Shown one piece after another: positions 1 to 7,906 of a stretch of DNA of 41,495 nt (positions within the stretch are counted from its first letter, which is position 1; each line of letters starts with the position of its first letter). Made by a program: the position numbers and the translations under genes. The DNA comes from ATZT02 sp964655115. GTDB lineage: Bacteria > Actinomycetota > Actinomycetes > S36-B12 > UBA5976. The notes under the pieces are model-generated. The model searched no databases. It worked only from the letters and a program-made list of their open reading frames with translations, and was not told the DNA's origin. The stretch spans positions 1-41,495 of the forward strand of contig CAZZKM010000009.1 of NCBI GenBank assembly GCA_964655115.1, read 5' to 3'.

Positions 1-527
1 ATGTGATCGGATCTTTGACTAATTTGGAAATTTTGATTTTTGTTACTCGTTAACCATTTTCCCGCTCCTGTATAAATTTGACGAGTTACTAGAAAAGGAA
101 TAATCGATTCAGTTACTTTTTGGAAATTAAATTTCCTACTAATAGAATAATTTTCATGACAGCCGTAACTGTTACCGGCCGCATCAATATTATTTTTGAA
201 TAGATGAATTTGTCCTTGTATTCCTTCATTATTTAATCTAGTTTCAGCTTCTATTGCCAACTCTTCTATGATTCGATCACCAGCTTGATCTTGACTTATC
301 AAATCTGTGATGTTGTCGCATTCAGCAGTTGCATACTCAGGATGTGATCCAACATCTAAGTAAAGTCGTCCTCCATTAGGCAAAAAAACATTTGAAGATC
401 TTCCCCAAGCAACCACTCTTCGAAATAAATAGCGGGCTACTTCATCTGGAGATAATCTTCTTTGGCCATCAACTACACAAGTTACGCCATATTCAGTTTC
501 TAGCCCAAGGATTCTTTTATTAAGCAT
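1..527 (-). CDS. pafA: Pup-protein ligase PafA, N-terminal part (cut by window edge)
   Basis: PafA joins the C-terminal glutamate of Pup to lysines of target proteins, using ATP, to mark them for the proteasome. About 175 codons are visible from the ATG at 525-527; the reading frame is open to base 1, so the C-terminal part lies outside. The N-terminus carries the carboxylate-amine-ligase motif GLETEYG (residues 8-14). The block RLYLDVGSHPEYATAE includes D58, the position of the catalytic aspartate in this family, and is followed by LFKNNIDAAGNSYGCHENY and the PFLVTRQ segment. These match PafA and differ from the related Dop in lacking the YVDHAHPEYSAPE form. The gene starts one base after the prcA stop with no clear Shine-Dalgarno, so translational coupling to prcA is likely. 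The assignment is secure. Confidence 0.95.
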   Translation of the reverse strand, partial: MLNKRILGLETEYGVTCVVDGQRRLSPDEVARYLFRRVVAWGRSSNVFLPNGGRLYLDVGSHPEYATAECDNITDLISQDQAGDRIIEELAIEAETRLNNEGIQGQIHLFKNNIDAAGNSYGCHENYSISRKFNFQKVTESIIPFLVTRQIYTGAGKWLTSNKNQNFQISQRSDH

Positions 528-528
528 C

Positions 529-1215
529 TCAAGAAAGAATCTGACTTAATTCACTTTGGCTCAGTCTAACAAATTTACGTCCAATTTTATTTCTATCTAA
601 TAAAGCTACCTCAATAGATTCATTAGTAATTTTTTTATCAGAAGTGGATGCTTCATTCAGCATTTTTAGTGATAACTTTATTGCTTCTTTAGATACAATA
701 TTTTTATTCCAACTTTCCTTTAATAATTCATTTATCTTTTCGCTATCACCACCCACAGCTACAAAATTCTTTTCATCAACCACTGAACCATCAAATGTTA
801 ATCTGTAAATTTCGTCACTTTCCATAGTCATTCCAATTTCGGCCACCAGTAATTCGACTTCTAAGGGCTTAAGAGCATCAGTAAAAACTGTTCCTAAAGT
901 CTGAGCGTAGGCATTAGCAAGACTTCTAGCCGAAACATCACTTCTGTCGTAAGCGTATCCTCGAAGATCGGCAAATCTAATTCCAGAAACTCTTAAATTT
1001 TCGAATTCGTTATATTTACCTACTGCAGCGAAACCAATTCGATCATAAATTTCGCTAATTTTATGTAAAGCTTTAGAAGGATTTTCTGCAACAAACACGA
1101 TTGCGTCTTGAGCCTGAATTAATACAACACTCTTACCTCTGGCTATGCCTTTTCTAGCAAAGTCAGCCTTGTCTCGAGTAATTTGTTCTGGTGAAACATA
1201 AAAAGGAACTGTCAT
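529..1215 (-). CDS. prcA: 20S proteasome alpha subunit
   Basis: This gene encodes the outer-ring subunit of the 20S core particle; alpha heptamers gate substrate entry and dock the Arc/Mpa ATPase. The 228-residue protein has the typical actinobacterial N-terminus with FYVSPEQ (residues 5-11), followed by RKGIARGKSVV and the strongly conserved FVAENPSKALHKISEIYDR and GYAYDRSDVSARSLANAYAQ blocks. The C-terminal tail is short and ends SELSQILS, without the longer acidic tail of mycobacterial PrcA. The start overlaps the end of prcB by four bases (ATGA), and a GAGGA element lies just upstream inside prcB. It is therefore translationally coupled within the operon. Alpha subunits are not catalytic. 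Confidence is high. Confidence 0.96.
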   Translation of the reverse strand: MTVPFYVSPEQITRDKADFARKGIARGKSVVLIQAQDAIVFVAENPSKALHKISEIYDRIGFAAVGKYNEFENLRVSGIRFADLRGYAYDRSDVSARSLANAYAQTLGTVFTDALKPLEVELLVAEIGMTMESDEIYRLTFDGSVVDEKNFVAVGGDSEKINELLKESWNKNIVSKEAIKLSLKMLNEASTSDKKITNESIEVALLDRNKIGRKFVRLSQSELSQILS

Positions 1216-2000
1216 GACATCCTCGCAATTGGCCCATCGGGTCTATTTTTACGCTCTCCAAAAATTTTTGTAGCGATTTCATTTAGTTCACTATCACTAA
1301 TTCTTCTGAATCCTTGTGAATTAACAATTGAAACTATTGGATAAATTTCCCGGGTAATGTCTATTCCTGCAGTGGCAGAATCTTCTTCGGCTGCATCATA
1401 GAGAGATTCTAAGGAGATTCTTATCGCCATTTTTTCATCTAAATTATCAGAATACATTTTTTTCAAAGATGATTTAGCAAAAACAGAACCAGAGCCAACT
1501 GCGTAATAATCATGCTCTTCATAACGTCCGCCAGTTACATCATAAGAAAAAACTCTGCCTTTTTTTTGATCTTTGTCATAAGCAGCAAACAAAGGTATCG
1601 CAGCTAACCCTTGAAAAGCTAAACCAAGATTTCCGCGCAATAAAACACTTAAACGATTAGCTTTACCAACAACAGAGAGTTGAGTTCCTTCAATTTTTTC
1701 ATAATGTTCTAATTCGATCTGGAATAGTTTCACAAGTTCTAGTGCGATTCCAGCACTTCCAGCAATTCCTATTATCGATTCATTATCGGCAGGAAAAACC
1801 TTTTGAATATCATTTTGCGCCACAAGATTTCCTATAGTTGCTCTTCTATCCCCTGCCATTAAAACGCCGTCTTTGAAAACTATTGACACGATAGTTGTAG
1901 CCTGGGGCGACATATTTTCAGAATTATTTGGTAAATCACGAACTAAATACTTCTTTTCATTTATATATTCAGAAAAAGAACTTGTGAAATCAAGAGCCAT
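1212..2000 (-). CDS. prcB: 20S proteasome beta subunit (catalytic Thr protease)
   Basis: The beta subunit is the N-terminal-threonine peptidase of the 20S core. A propeptide of about 34 residues precedes ATTIVSIVF, so T35 is the predicted mature N-terminus and nucleophile. The expected active-site partners follow at the right distance: the aspartate of GDRRAT (D51, mature D17) and the lysine of IQKVF (K67, mature K33). GSGSVFAKSSLKKMY and DSATAGIDI also match the family. Two oddities are visible: the propeptide is shorter than the mycobacterial one, and the residue before T35 is Ala where Gly is usual. The ATG directly abuts the pup stop codon, and the 3' end overlaps prcA by four bases. The family assignment is secure; the processing site is inferred from alignment by eye. 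Confidence 0.96.
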   Translation of the reverse strand: MALDFTSSFSEYINEKKYLVRDLPNNSENMSPQATTIVSIVFKDGVLMAGDRRATIGNLVAQNDIQKVFPADNESIIGIAGSAGIALELVKLFQIELEHYEKIEGTQLSVVGKANRLSVLLRGNLGLAFQGLAAIPLFAAYDKDQKKGRVFSYDVTGGRYEEHDYYAVGSGSVFAKSSLKKMYSDNLDEKMAIRISLESLYDAAEEDSATAGIDITREIYPIVSIVNSQGFRRISDSELNEIATKIFGERKNRPDGPIARMS

Positions 2001-2180
2001 TTACTGACCGCCCTTTTGAATAAACCCTTTGACAAATTCTTCGGCATTTTTTTCCAAAACAGCATCGATTTCTTCAAGAACAGCATCTATATCTCTTGTG
2101 TTAGGAGCGCTAAAAATAAGGTCATTTTCAGAATCTAGCGAAAAATTCGAATCGCTACTTTTCTTTATTTGTTCAGACAA
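2001..2180 (-). CDS. pup: Prokaryotic ubiquitin-like protein Pup (TTG start, GGQ C-terminus)
   Basis: Pup is the small disordered tag that is deamidated by Dop, ligated to lysines by PafA and threaded into Arc/Mpa. This 59-codon frame begins with TTG at 2178-2180. It encodes a polar N-terminal half, then the recognition helix VLEEIDAVLEKNAEEFVKGF, and ends QKGGQ. The C-terminal third is almost identical in pattern to known Pups. The terminal Gln means Dop must deamidate it before ligation, and dop lies immediately upstream. The TTG start is chosen because a strong AAAGGAG sits five bases upstream (2186-2192) and no ATG or GTG start was found in the frame. Its stop TAA is followed directly by the prcB ATG. 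The gene is short enough to be missed by length cutoffs. Confidence 0.95.
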   Translation of the reverse strand: MSEQIKKSSDSNFSLDSENDLIFSAPNTRDIDAVLEEIDAVLEKNAEEFVKGFIQKGGQ

Positions 2181-2185
2181 ATTGA

Positions 2186-2192
2186 CTCCTTT
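2186..2192 (-). promoter_or_regulatory. Strong ribosome binding site of pup
   Basis: AAAGGAG on the minus strand lies five bases before the TTG at 2180. It is one of the better Shine-Dalgarno matches in the proteasome operon and is what fixes the pup start. Pup is needed in larger amounts than the enzymes around it, which would fit a strong site; that link is inference. Confidence 0.75.
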
Positions 2193-2201
2193 GCCTAAAT
2201 A

Positions 2202-3710
2202 TTACCGATTAGAGCTATGGCTGGACAAAACGCTCACCAATTCTTGAATATCTTTAGCCTGTTTCAAAATTTCAGAGTGTGTATCAAAATTAAAACTGTA
2301 TGGGTCTGTCGTGGGAATTCTTAAAAGTGACTGATTTGGATCTATGTCTAAAATTACGTTATCCCAGGATGCTGCAGATATAAATAGCGGGTATTTTTTT
2401 AACATATTTGCTCTAAAAAAAGCCCTGGTGTTTAAAGGTGGATTTATTTCACTTGCTTCGATTTCTTTTTGGTCAAATAAACTAGCAATAATGTTTTTGT
2501 TTTTTAATATACTAAATATATTTTGACTATTAGATATTTCCGAGTATTGAAAATCTATTGATTTCGAAATATCTCCTGATTTCGCCGAAACATTTATTCC
2601 AAGCTTTTCCATTAAATATTTTTTTGTAATCCAATCTATTTTTCCAATGAGTTTCGAAGGATCTCTTGTCAGATTTTGAAGAGTGAATTTCCACATTTCA
2701 ATTATTTGTGCAAAATAATTAGATTTAGCAATATTATTGTTAAATTCGATTGCTTTTTGTAAATATTTATTTTGCAATTGAAGAGTGGTGAATAAATTGC
2801 CAGATACTAACATTATTTTTTTCTCTAGACTTAAGTCCCTTGATATTTCCTTCAGTGTTTGCACTGGATTGATAATTTCACAATCAAAGCCAGTTAAATA
2901 TTCTTCTTCTATCATCGTCAGAACTAAATCAGTTGATCCAATTTTTAAAACATTTGCAAAATCACACATATTGGCATCACCAATAATCAAATGCAATCTT
3001 CGATATTTTGATGAATCTGCATGCGGTTCATCTCGAGTATTTATTATGGGTCTTCTTAAAGTGGTTTCTAGACCAACTAGCGTTTCTATATAGTCCGAGC
3101 GTTGACTAATTTGAAATGAATCATTGTTTGGTATCTGACCAATTCCAATTCTTCCTGCTCCTGAAAAAATTTGTCTTGTTACTAAAAAAGGTGTTAAAAA
3201 ATGAATTATTTGATTAAATTCAGTGGATCTTTTCATTAAATAATTTTCGTGAGTACCGTAAGAAGCGCCTTTATTATCTACATTGTTTTTAAATATACGG
3301 ATTGGATCGTTTGGAAATATTTGTTTATCTAACTCGATTGCTTTTTTAATAACACTGTCACCTGCAAGATCCCATTTAACTGCGTCAAAAGCGTTAGTAG
3401 TTTCCGGAGCTGAATATTCAGGATGGGCATGATCCACATAAAACCGTGCACCATTGTGAATAACGATATTTGCAATTGTTTGATCCTCATCGGTTAATAA
3501 AGATGGGTCAACTTCTGATCGAGTTAAATCAAATCCTCTGGCATCTCTTAATGGATTCTCTAAGTCGTAATCCCATCTAATATTCTTATTTGGATATAAA
3601 TGTTTTGCGTAAGCATGAACTAGTCTTGTAGACAAAGTAATGGGATCAGTTCCCAAAAGACTTGAAATACCATATTCATTTTCAAGTCCCATGATTCTTT
3701 TAAATTCCAT
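2202..3710 (-). CDS. dop: Pup deamidase/depupylase Dop
   Basis: Dop deamidates the C-terminal Gln of Pup and can also remove Pup from substrates. The 502-residue protein has the N-terminal GLENEYGISS motif, then WDYDLENPLRDARGFDL and ARFYVDHAHPEYSAPET, in which D93 is the position of the catalytic aspartate of the family. It also has NNVDNKGASYGTHENYLM, RVGIG and NTRDEPHADSSKYRRLH. These features separate it from PafA, its paralogue further down the operon. Length is normal. The ATG at 3710 gives the family's usual spacing to the GLENEYG motif; an in-frame ATG six codons later is possible but less likely. It lies 12 bases after arc and 21 bases before pup, so it belongs to the same transcript. 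Confidence 0.96.
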   Translation of the reverse strand: MEFKRIMGLENEYGISSLLGTDPITLSTRLVHAYAKHLYPNKNIRWDYDLENPLRDARGFDLTRSEVDPSLLTDEDQTIANIVIHNGARFYVDHAHPEYSAPETTNAFDAVKWDLAGDSVIKKAIELDKQIFPNDPIRIFKNNVDNKGASYGTHENYLMKRSTEFNQIIHFLTPFLVTRQIFSGAGRIGIGQIPNNDSFQISQRSDYIETLVGLETTLRRPIINTRDEPHADSSKYRRLHLIIGDANMCDFANVLKIGSTDLVLTMIEEEYLTGFDCEIINPVQTLKEISRDLSLEKKIMLVSGNLFTTLQLQNKYLQKAIEFNNNIAKSNYFAQIIEMWKFTLQNLTRDPSKLIGKIDWITKKYLMEKLGINVSAKSGDISKSIDFQYSEISNSQNIFSILKNKNIIASLFDQKEIEASEINPPLNTRAFFRANMLKKYPLFISAASWDNVILDIDPNQSLLRIPTTDPYSFNFDTHSEILKQAKDIQELVSVLSSHSSNR

Positions 3711-3722
3711 GGATATATTTAT

Positions 3723-5357
3723 TTATAAATATTGACCTGTAGAACCTATTGTTTCAATCGATCTACCTGGCTCTTCACCTTGTTTACTTTGAATCAATGT
3801 TCGCAAGAAAATAATTCTTTCACCTTTTTTACCAGAGATTCTGGCCCAATCATCCGGGTTTGTTGAGTTTGGTAAATCTTCATTCTCCCTAAATTCTTCT
3901 TGGCAAGCAGTCAAAATGTGTTCTACTCTAATACCTTTTTTGTTATTTCTTAAGAATTCCTTAATTGCATTTTTCTTAGCCCTTGAAATAATATTTTCAA
4001 GCATTGCCCCACTTGCAAAATCTTTGAAATATAGAACTTCTTTGTCACCATTTGCGTAAGTTACTTCTATAAATCTATTTTCATCTGATTCATTGAACAT
4101 TCTTTCAACCGCTCTTTGAATCATAGATTTAACAGTTAAAAGCCTGTCTCCATTATGTTGGCCTAAATCATCTTCACTTAATGGTAGATCTGGAGTTAAA
4201 TACTTAGAAAGAATTTCAGCAGCACCTTGGGCATCTGGTCTTTCGATTTTAATTTTTACATCTAATCTTCCAGGTCGCAAAATAGCTGGATCAATCATGT
4301 CTTCACGATTGGATGCTCCAATAACTATGACGTTTTCTAAACCTTCTACTCCATCAATTTCGCTAAGTAATTGAGGAACAATGGTATTTTCAACATCGCT
4401 TGAAACTCCGCTGCCTCTAGTTTTGAATAGAGAATCCATTTCATCAAAAAATACAATTACTGGATATCCTTCACTGGCCTTATCTCTAGCTCTTTGAAAA
4501 ATTAATCTGATATGTCTTTCAGTTTCTCCCACATACTTATTTAATAATTCAGGTCCTTTAATGTTTAGAAAGAATGATCTAGCACTATTACTTTGAAAAT
4601 TTTCAGAAACTTTTTTTGCTAAAGAATTTGCAACTGCTTTTGCTATAAGTGTCTTTCCACAACCTGGAGGGCCATACAAAAGGATTCCTTTAGGAGCTCT
4701 TAATTGATGTTCGGTGTAAAGGTCTTTATGTAAAAACGGTAACTCGACCGCATCTCTAATTTGCTCAATTTGACTTCCGAGTCCACCGATATCTTCATAA
4801 TCAACATCTGGAACTTCTTCCAAAACTAATTCTTCAACTTCGCTTTTTGGAATTTTCTCATAAATAAATCCACTTTTATTGTCAAGAATAAGTGAATCGC
4901 CGACATTAATTTCTGAACTATTTAAAGATTCTGCGATCCTAACAACTTTTTCTTCATCTGCTCGTCCAATAACTACTGCACGATTTTCATCTTCTAAAAC
5001 ACTTTTTAGGGTGACTAATTCACCTGCTTTTTCAAATCCATGTACTGCAATTATGTTCATCGAATCATTTAATACAACTTCTCGACCTGGAAGTAAATTC
5101 TTTTTTTCGATTTCAGGAGAAATTGTCACCCTCATTTTTCTACCATTAATGAGCACATCTGCGTCATTTTCATGAGTTTCTAAAAAGATTCCAAAACCAG
5201 ATGGAGGCGTACCAAGTTGCTCAACTTGTTCTTTTAAGTTGAATAATTGATTTCTAGCTTCTGCTAAAAGAGTTGTTAATTCACTATTTTTAAATTTTAG
5301 ATCAGCAATTAATTTTTCAAACTCATCACTAGAAGAAATTATTTGATTTTCAGTCAT
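3723..5357 (-). CDS. arc: Proteasome-activating AAA ATPase (Arc/Mpa)
   Basis: This is the hexameric unfoldase that recognises Pup and feeds substrates into the 20S core. The order of parts is typical: an N-terminal coiled coil (about residues 8-48) that binds Pup, tandem OB-like domains (about 52-170), then one AAA domain. Walker A is GPPGCGKT at 229-236 and Walker B is IVFFDE at 301-306; NREDMIDPAILRPGRLD carries the second region of homology and arginine fingers. The C-terminus ends TGQYL, the penultimate-tyrosine motif that docks into the alpha ring. A strong GGAGGAAA element precedes the ATG. It follows trmI by 46 bases and is named arc or mpa depending on the genus. Length (544) is normal. 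Confidence 0.96.
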   Translation of the reverse strand: MTENQIISSSDEFEKLIADLKFKNSELTTLLAEARNQLFNLKEQVEQLGTPPSGFGIFLETHENDADVLINGRKMRVTISPEIEKKNLLPGREVVLNDSMNIIAVHGFEKAGELVTLKSVLEDENRAVVIGRADEEKVVRIAESLNSSEINVGDSLILDNKSGFIYEKIPKSEVEELVLEEVPDVDYEDIGGLGSQIEQIRDAVELPFLHKDLYTEHQLRAPKGILLYGPPGCGKTLIAKAVANSLAKKVSENFQSNSARSFFLNIKGPELLNKYVGETERHIRLIFQRARDKASEGYPVIVFFDEMDSLFKTRGSGVSSDVENTIVPQLLSEIDGVEGLENVIVIGASNREDMIDPAILRPGRLDVKIKIERPDAQGAAEILSKYLTPDLPLSEDDLGQHNGDRLLTVKSMIQRAVERMFNESDENRFIEVTYANGDKEVLYFKDFASGAMLENIISRAKKNAIKEFLRNNKKGIRVEHILTACQEEFRENEDLPNSTNPDDWARISGKKGERIIFLRTLIQSKQGEEPGRSIETIGSTGQYL

Positions 5358-5403
5358 TTTCCTCCAAGGTTTAACAGTATTCTATCGAATACTTCAGAGG
5401 ACT

Positions 5404-6255
5404 TTATTTGCTCGGTGACTCGTAATCGACTCCGTAAGCGCCTTTTGCTGGCTTTTGTCGTTTCACTGGAAATTTAAATCCTTCAGCCATTCTTCTTGAA
5501 TGAACTAAAAACCCAGTATGCCCATTCATTTTATGTTTCGGTCTAACCGATAATCCTTGAAGATGCCATTCCCTATACATTGTTTCGGATGCAATGGGAT
5601 CTGTCCATTGTCCTGTTATTTTTAAAGATTCAACGAGTTTAGACATCTGAGTGGTTGTAGCAACATAGCAAACGAAATGTCCACCGGGCTTGAGCATTGA
5701 ATAAATATTTTCAATCATGTCCCAAGGATTTAACAAGTCTAAAATTACTGAATCGTAAATAATTTCACTCCTATATTCTTTTACATCACATAAATTTACA
5801 TTCCAATTTTTTGGAATAAGTTTCATAAACTTTAATACATTTTTTTTGGCGACATTTATAAAATCCTCGTTAATTTCACAGGAATCTAAAATTCCTGACT
5901 CTCCTATAGTTTTTAAAATGTGAAGAGAAAGAGATCCTGACCCAACGCCAGCTTCAAGTACTTTTGCTCCGTTTTTAATGTCTGCTAACTCAATAATTTG
6001 CGATGCATCTTTTGGATAAATTACCGCTGCACCTCTTGGCATATTTACCACGTAGTCTTGCAATGATGAAGTAAATATTGTGTATTGCATTCCGTTCGTA
6101 CTAGAAATGACGCTTCCCTCACCTAATTTTTTTATTTCGTCGTGATTCAAAGAACCATGAGTTGTAAAAAATTGTTTACCTTGCTCCAAAACCAGAGTGT
6201 GATTACGACCTTTTTGGTCTGAAAGGATAACTAAGCTTCCATACTCAAGAGACAT
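5404..6255 (-). CDS. trmI: tRNA (adenine-58-N1)-methyltransferase TrmI
   Basis: TrmI uses S-adenosylmethionine to methylate N1 of A58 in the T-loop of tRNAs. The 283-residue protein has an N-terminal beta domain, the substrate segment containing NMPRGAAVIYPKDASQI, and then the Rossmann methyltransferase domain. Its SAM motif is EAGVGSGS at residues 101-108, followed by the LDLLNPW catalytic-pocket segment. These match actinobacterial TrmI, which in many actinobacteria lies immediately upstream of the proteasome ATPase gene as it does here. The ATG at 6255 has only a weak ribosome site. A 56-base gap separates it from the divergent nuclease gene, so the operon promoter is probably in that gap, although I could not pick out convincing -35/-10 boxes. 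Confidence 0.92.
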   Translation of the reverse strand: MSLEYGSLVILSDQKGRNHTLVLEQGKQFFTTHGSLNHDEIKKLGEGSVISSTNGMQYTIFTSSLQDYVVNMPRGAAVIYPKDASQIIELADIKNGAKVLEAGVGSGSLSLHILKTIGESGILDSCEINEDFINVAKKNVLKFMKLIPKNWNVNLCDVKEYRSEIIYDSVILDLLNPWDMIENIYSMLKPGGHFVCYVATTTQMSKLVESLKITGQWTDPIASETMYREWHLQGLSVRPKHKMNGHTGFLVHSRRMAEGFKFPVKRQKPAKGAYGVDYESPSK

Positions 6256-6311
6256 GATTCTTAATTCTAGATAAAGAATACTTTGTCATATCTTTACCCT
6301 AAGGTGTAAAC

Positions 6312-7118
6312 ATGGAAAAAACAATTTTGTCTTTATCTCCGTCAAGAATTTCTGATTTTCAACAATGTCCTCAGTTGTATAAGTTTCGAGCGATAGACAA
6401 GTTGCCTGAAAGACCTGGCATAGATGCTTTGAGAGGTTCCGTTGTTCATTTGATTTTGGAAGATTTATACAAACTTGAAAAATCACAAAGAGTATTTGAA
6501 TGGGCAGTAAGAGATATTTATAGTTATGTAGATCGACTTCTCAAAGAAGATCCTAACAATTATTGTGCTATTGATGAACTTATTGATTTTCCGATTTCAG
6601 AACCATTGAAAATTGACATGACTAAAATTGATAACTTGATATCAGAAATTAAATTATTATTAGCAAATTACTTTCAAATAGAAGATCCAACAAGGGTCGA
6701 ACCAGAATCAACTGAAGAATTAATTGAGTATATTTTGACTGATCAAATTCATCTGAAAGGTTATGTTGATCGCATAGATGTTTCGCCACAAGGTTGGATT
6801 AGAATTAATGATTACAAAACAAGCAAATCTCCTAAACAAAATTTTGAATCAAAAGTTTTATTCCAACTAAAATTCTATGCTTTAGTAATTTTGAAAAAAT
6901 CAGGAAAATTAGCCAAGCAATTAAGATTGCTGTATTTAAAAGATTCAAATATCTTAAGTTACGAACCTACGCAATCTGATATGGAAATAACAGAACGAAA
7001 AATATTTTCAATAGCAAATCAAATAAATACAAGTATGTCTGAGAATAGTTTTACACCAACAAAATCTAAATTATGCGATTACTGTTACTTTAAAGAGATT
7101 TGCCCTGCTTTTAATTAA
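6312..7118 (+). CDS. RecB-family PD-(D/E)XK nuclease with predicted Fe-S cluster
   Basis: This 268-residue protein resembles the stand-alone RecB-type exonuclease domain found next to trmI in many actinobacteria. It opens with LSPSRISDFQQCPQLYKFR, the usual N-terminal signature, with C19. LRGSVVHLILEDLY follows, and the catalytic core is seen in GYVDRIDVS and INDYKTSK, with the DYK forming the (D/E)xK element, plus FQLKFYALVI. The C-terminus has C255, C258 and C264 (CDYCYFKEICPAF), which with C19 would bind a 4Fe-4S cluster as in AddB-type nucleases. AAGGTG lies just before the ATG. Its TAA interlocks with the HAD gene stop. The substrate is unknown; a DNA repair or processing role is inferred from the family. 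Confidence 0.88.
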   Translation: MEKTILSLSPSRISDFQQCPQLYKFRAIDKLPERPGIDALRGSVVHLILEDLYKLEKSQRVFEWAVRDIYSYVDRLLKEDPNNYCAIDELIDFPISEPLKIDMTKIDNLISEIKLLLANYFQIEDPTRVEPESTEELIEYILTDQIHLKGYVDRIDVSPQGWIRINDYKTSKSPKQNFESKVLFQLKFYALVILKKSGKLAKQLRLLYLKDSNILSYEPTQSDMEITERKIFSIANQINTSMSENSFTPTKSKLCDYCYFKEICPAFN

Positions 7119-7792
7119 ATATTTTGCCATTCTTGCACAAGCTCTTTATGCATGACTTTTAAATCATCTATCGATAATCCCTTTAATCCACTCAAGATCT
7201 TCATTCCTCGCCTTGAATCCAATAAAACTCGGTCAGGAAGAGCAATCGTTGGAATTCCTGCACCTAACGAACTTGTAATTCCTGTATTCGAATCTTCAAA
7301 TGCCAAACAATCTAAAACATCTAAGCCAAAGTGTCTTGCAGCACTTAGATAAGGCTCTGGATGTGGTTTAGTTTCTACTACATCGTCGGAAGTAACTACT
7401 AGATCAAAATATTTCTGAAAAGAATTATTAATTAATAAGGCATCGGCAAGAACTCTATTTGAAGCAGTGACAAGAGCTGTTTTTATTCCTTGTTCTCTTG
7501 CTTCTTGAATTATGTTTTCCCAACCTGGAAGTAAATCTGATTTAAATTGGGAGAAACTTTCTAGCATTTCATCAACTATTTGTTTGAAAATTATTTCAGA
7601 ACTGACATTAGCCTTAGCACCCATATATTCAACTACTTTGAAAAGTGGACCACCTATAGCTTGATTTTGATCATCCTCTTCCCAAGTTGACCCATGCATC
7701 TCCATTACACGACGCTCGGCAGCCCACCACCTGCTTTCAGTCTCAACAAGCGTGCCATCCATATCGATTAATAAAGCACGCAATTTGGGCAA
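7115..7792 (-). CDS. HAD-superfamily phosphatase/phosphomutase-like hydrolase
   Basis: This 225-residue HAD subfamily I enzyme resembles beta-phosphoglucomutase and phosphoglycolate phosphatase relatives. Motif I is DMDGTLVE, with nucleophile D10 and acid/base D12. A helical cap follows (about residues 20-85), motif II lies in LVTASN, motif III is the lysine of ETKPHPEPY, and motif IV is FEDSNTG. The substrate cannot be told from sequence. The first possible start, a TTG at 7790-7792, sits only one base from an AGGAG element. A second TTG three codons later (7781-7783) leaves about ten bases, so the true start could be 7783. It faces the nuclease gene and shares four bases with it. Confidence 0.88.
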   Translation of the reverse strand: MPKLRALLIDMDGTLVETESRWWAAERRVMEMHGSTWEEDDQNQAIGGPLFKVVEYMGAKANVSSEIIFKQIVDEMLESFSQFKSDLLPGWENIIQEAREQGIKTALVTASNRVLADALLINNSFQKYFDLVVTSDDVVETKPHPEPYLSAARHFGLDVLDCLAFEDSNTGITSSLGAGIPTIALPDRVLLDSRRGMKILSGLKGLSIDDLKVMHKELVQEWQNI

Positions 7793-7906
7793 ACTCCTGA
7801 TTCACTAAAGTACATTGGTCAATTATGCAAAACTGTCCAACCTTATGTAGATTAGAGATTACTTTGAAAACTTGCATTTTAAGTGGATTGAACTCGCAGG
7901 AGGAAC

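Noticed and set aside
6286..6486. Open frame antisense to the start of the RecB-like nuclease
   Set aside because: It lies wholly over a gene with clear family motifs, has no ribosome site and encodes no recognisable protein.
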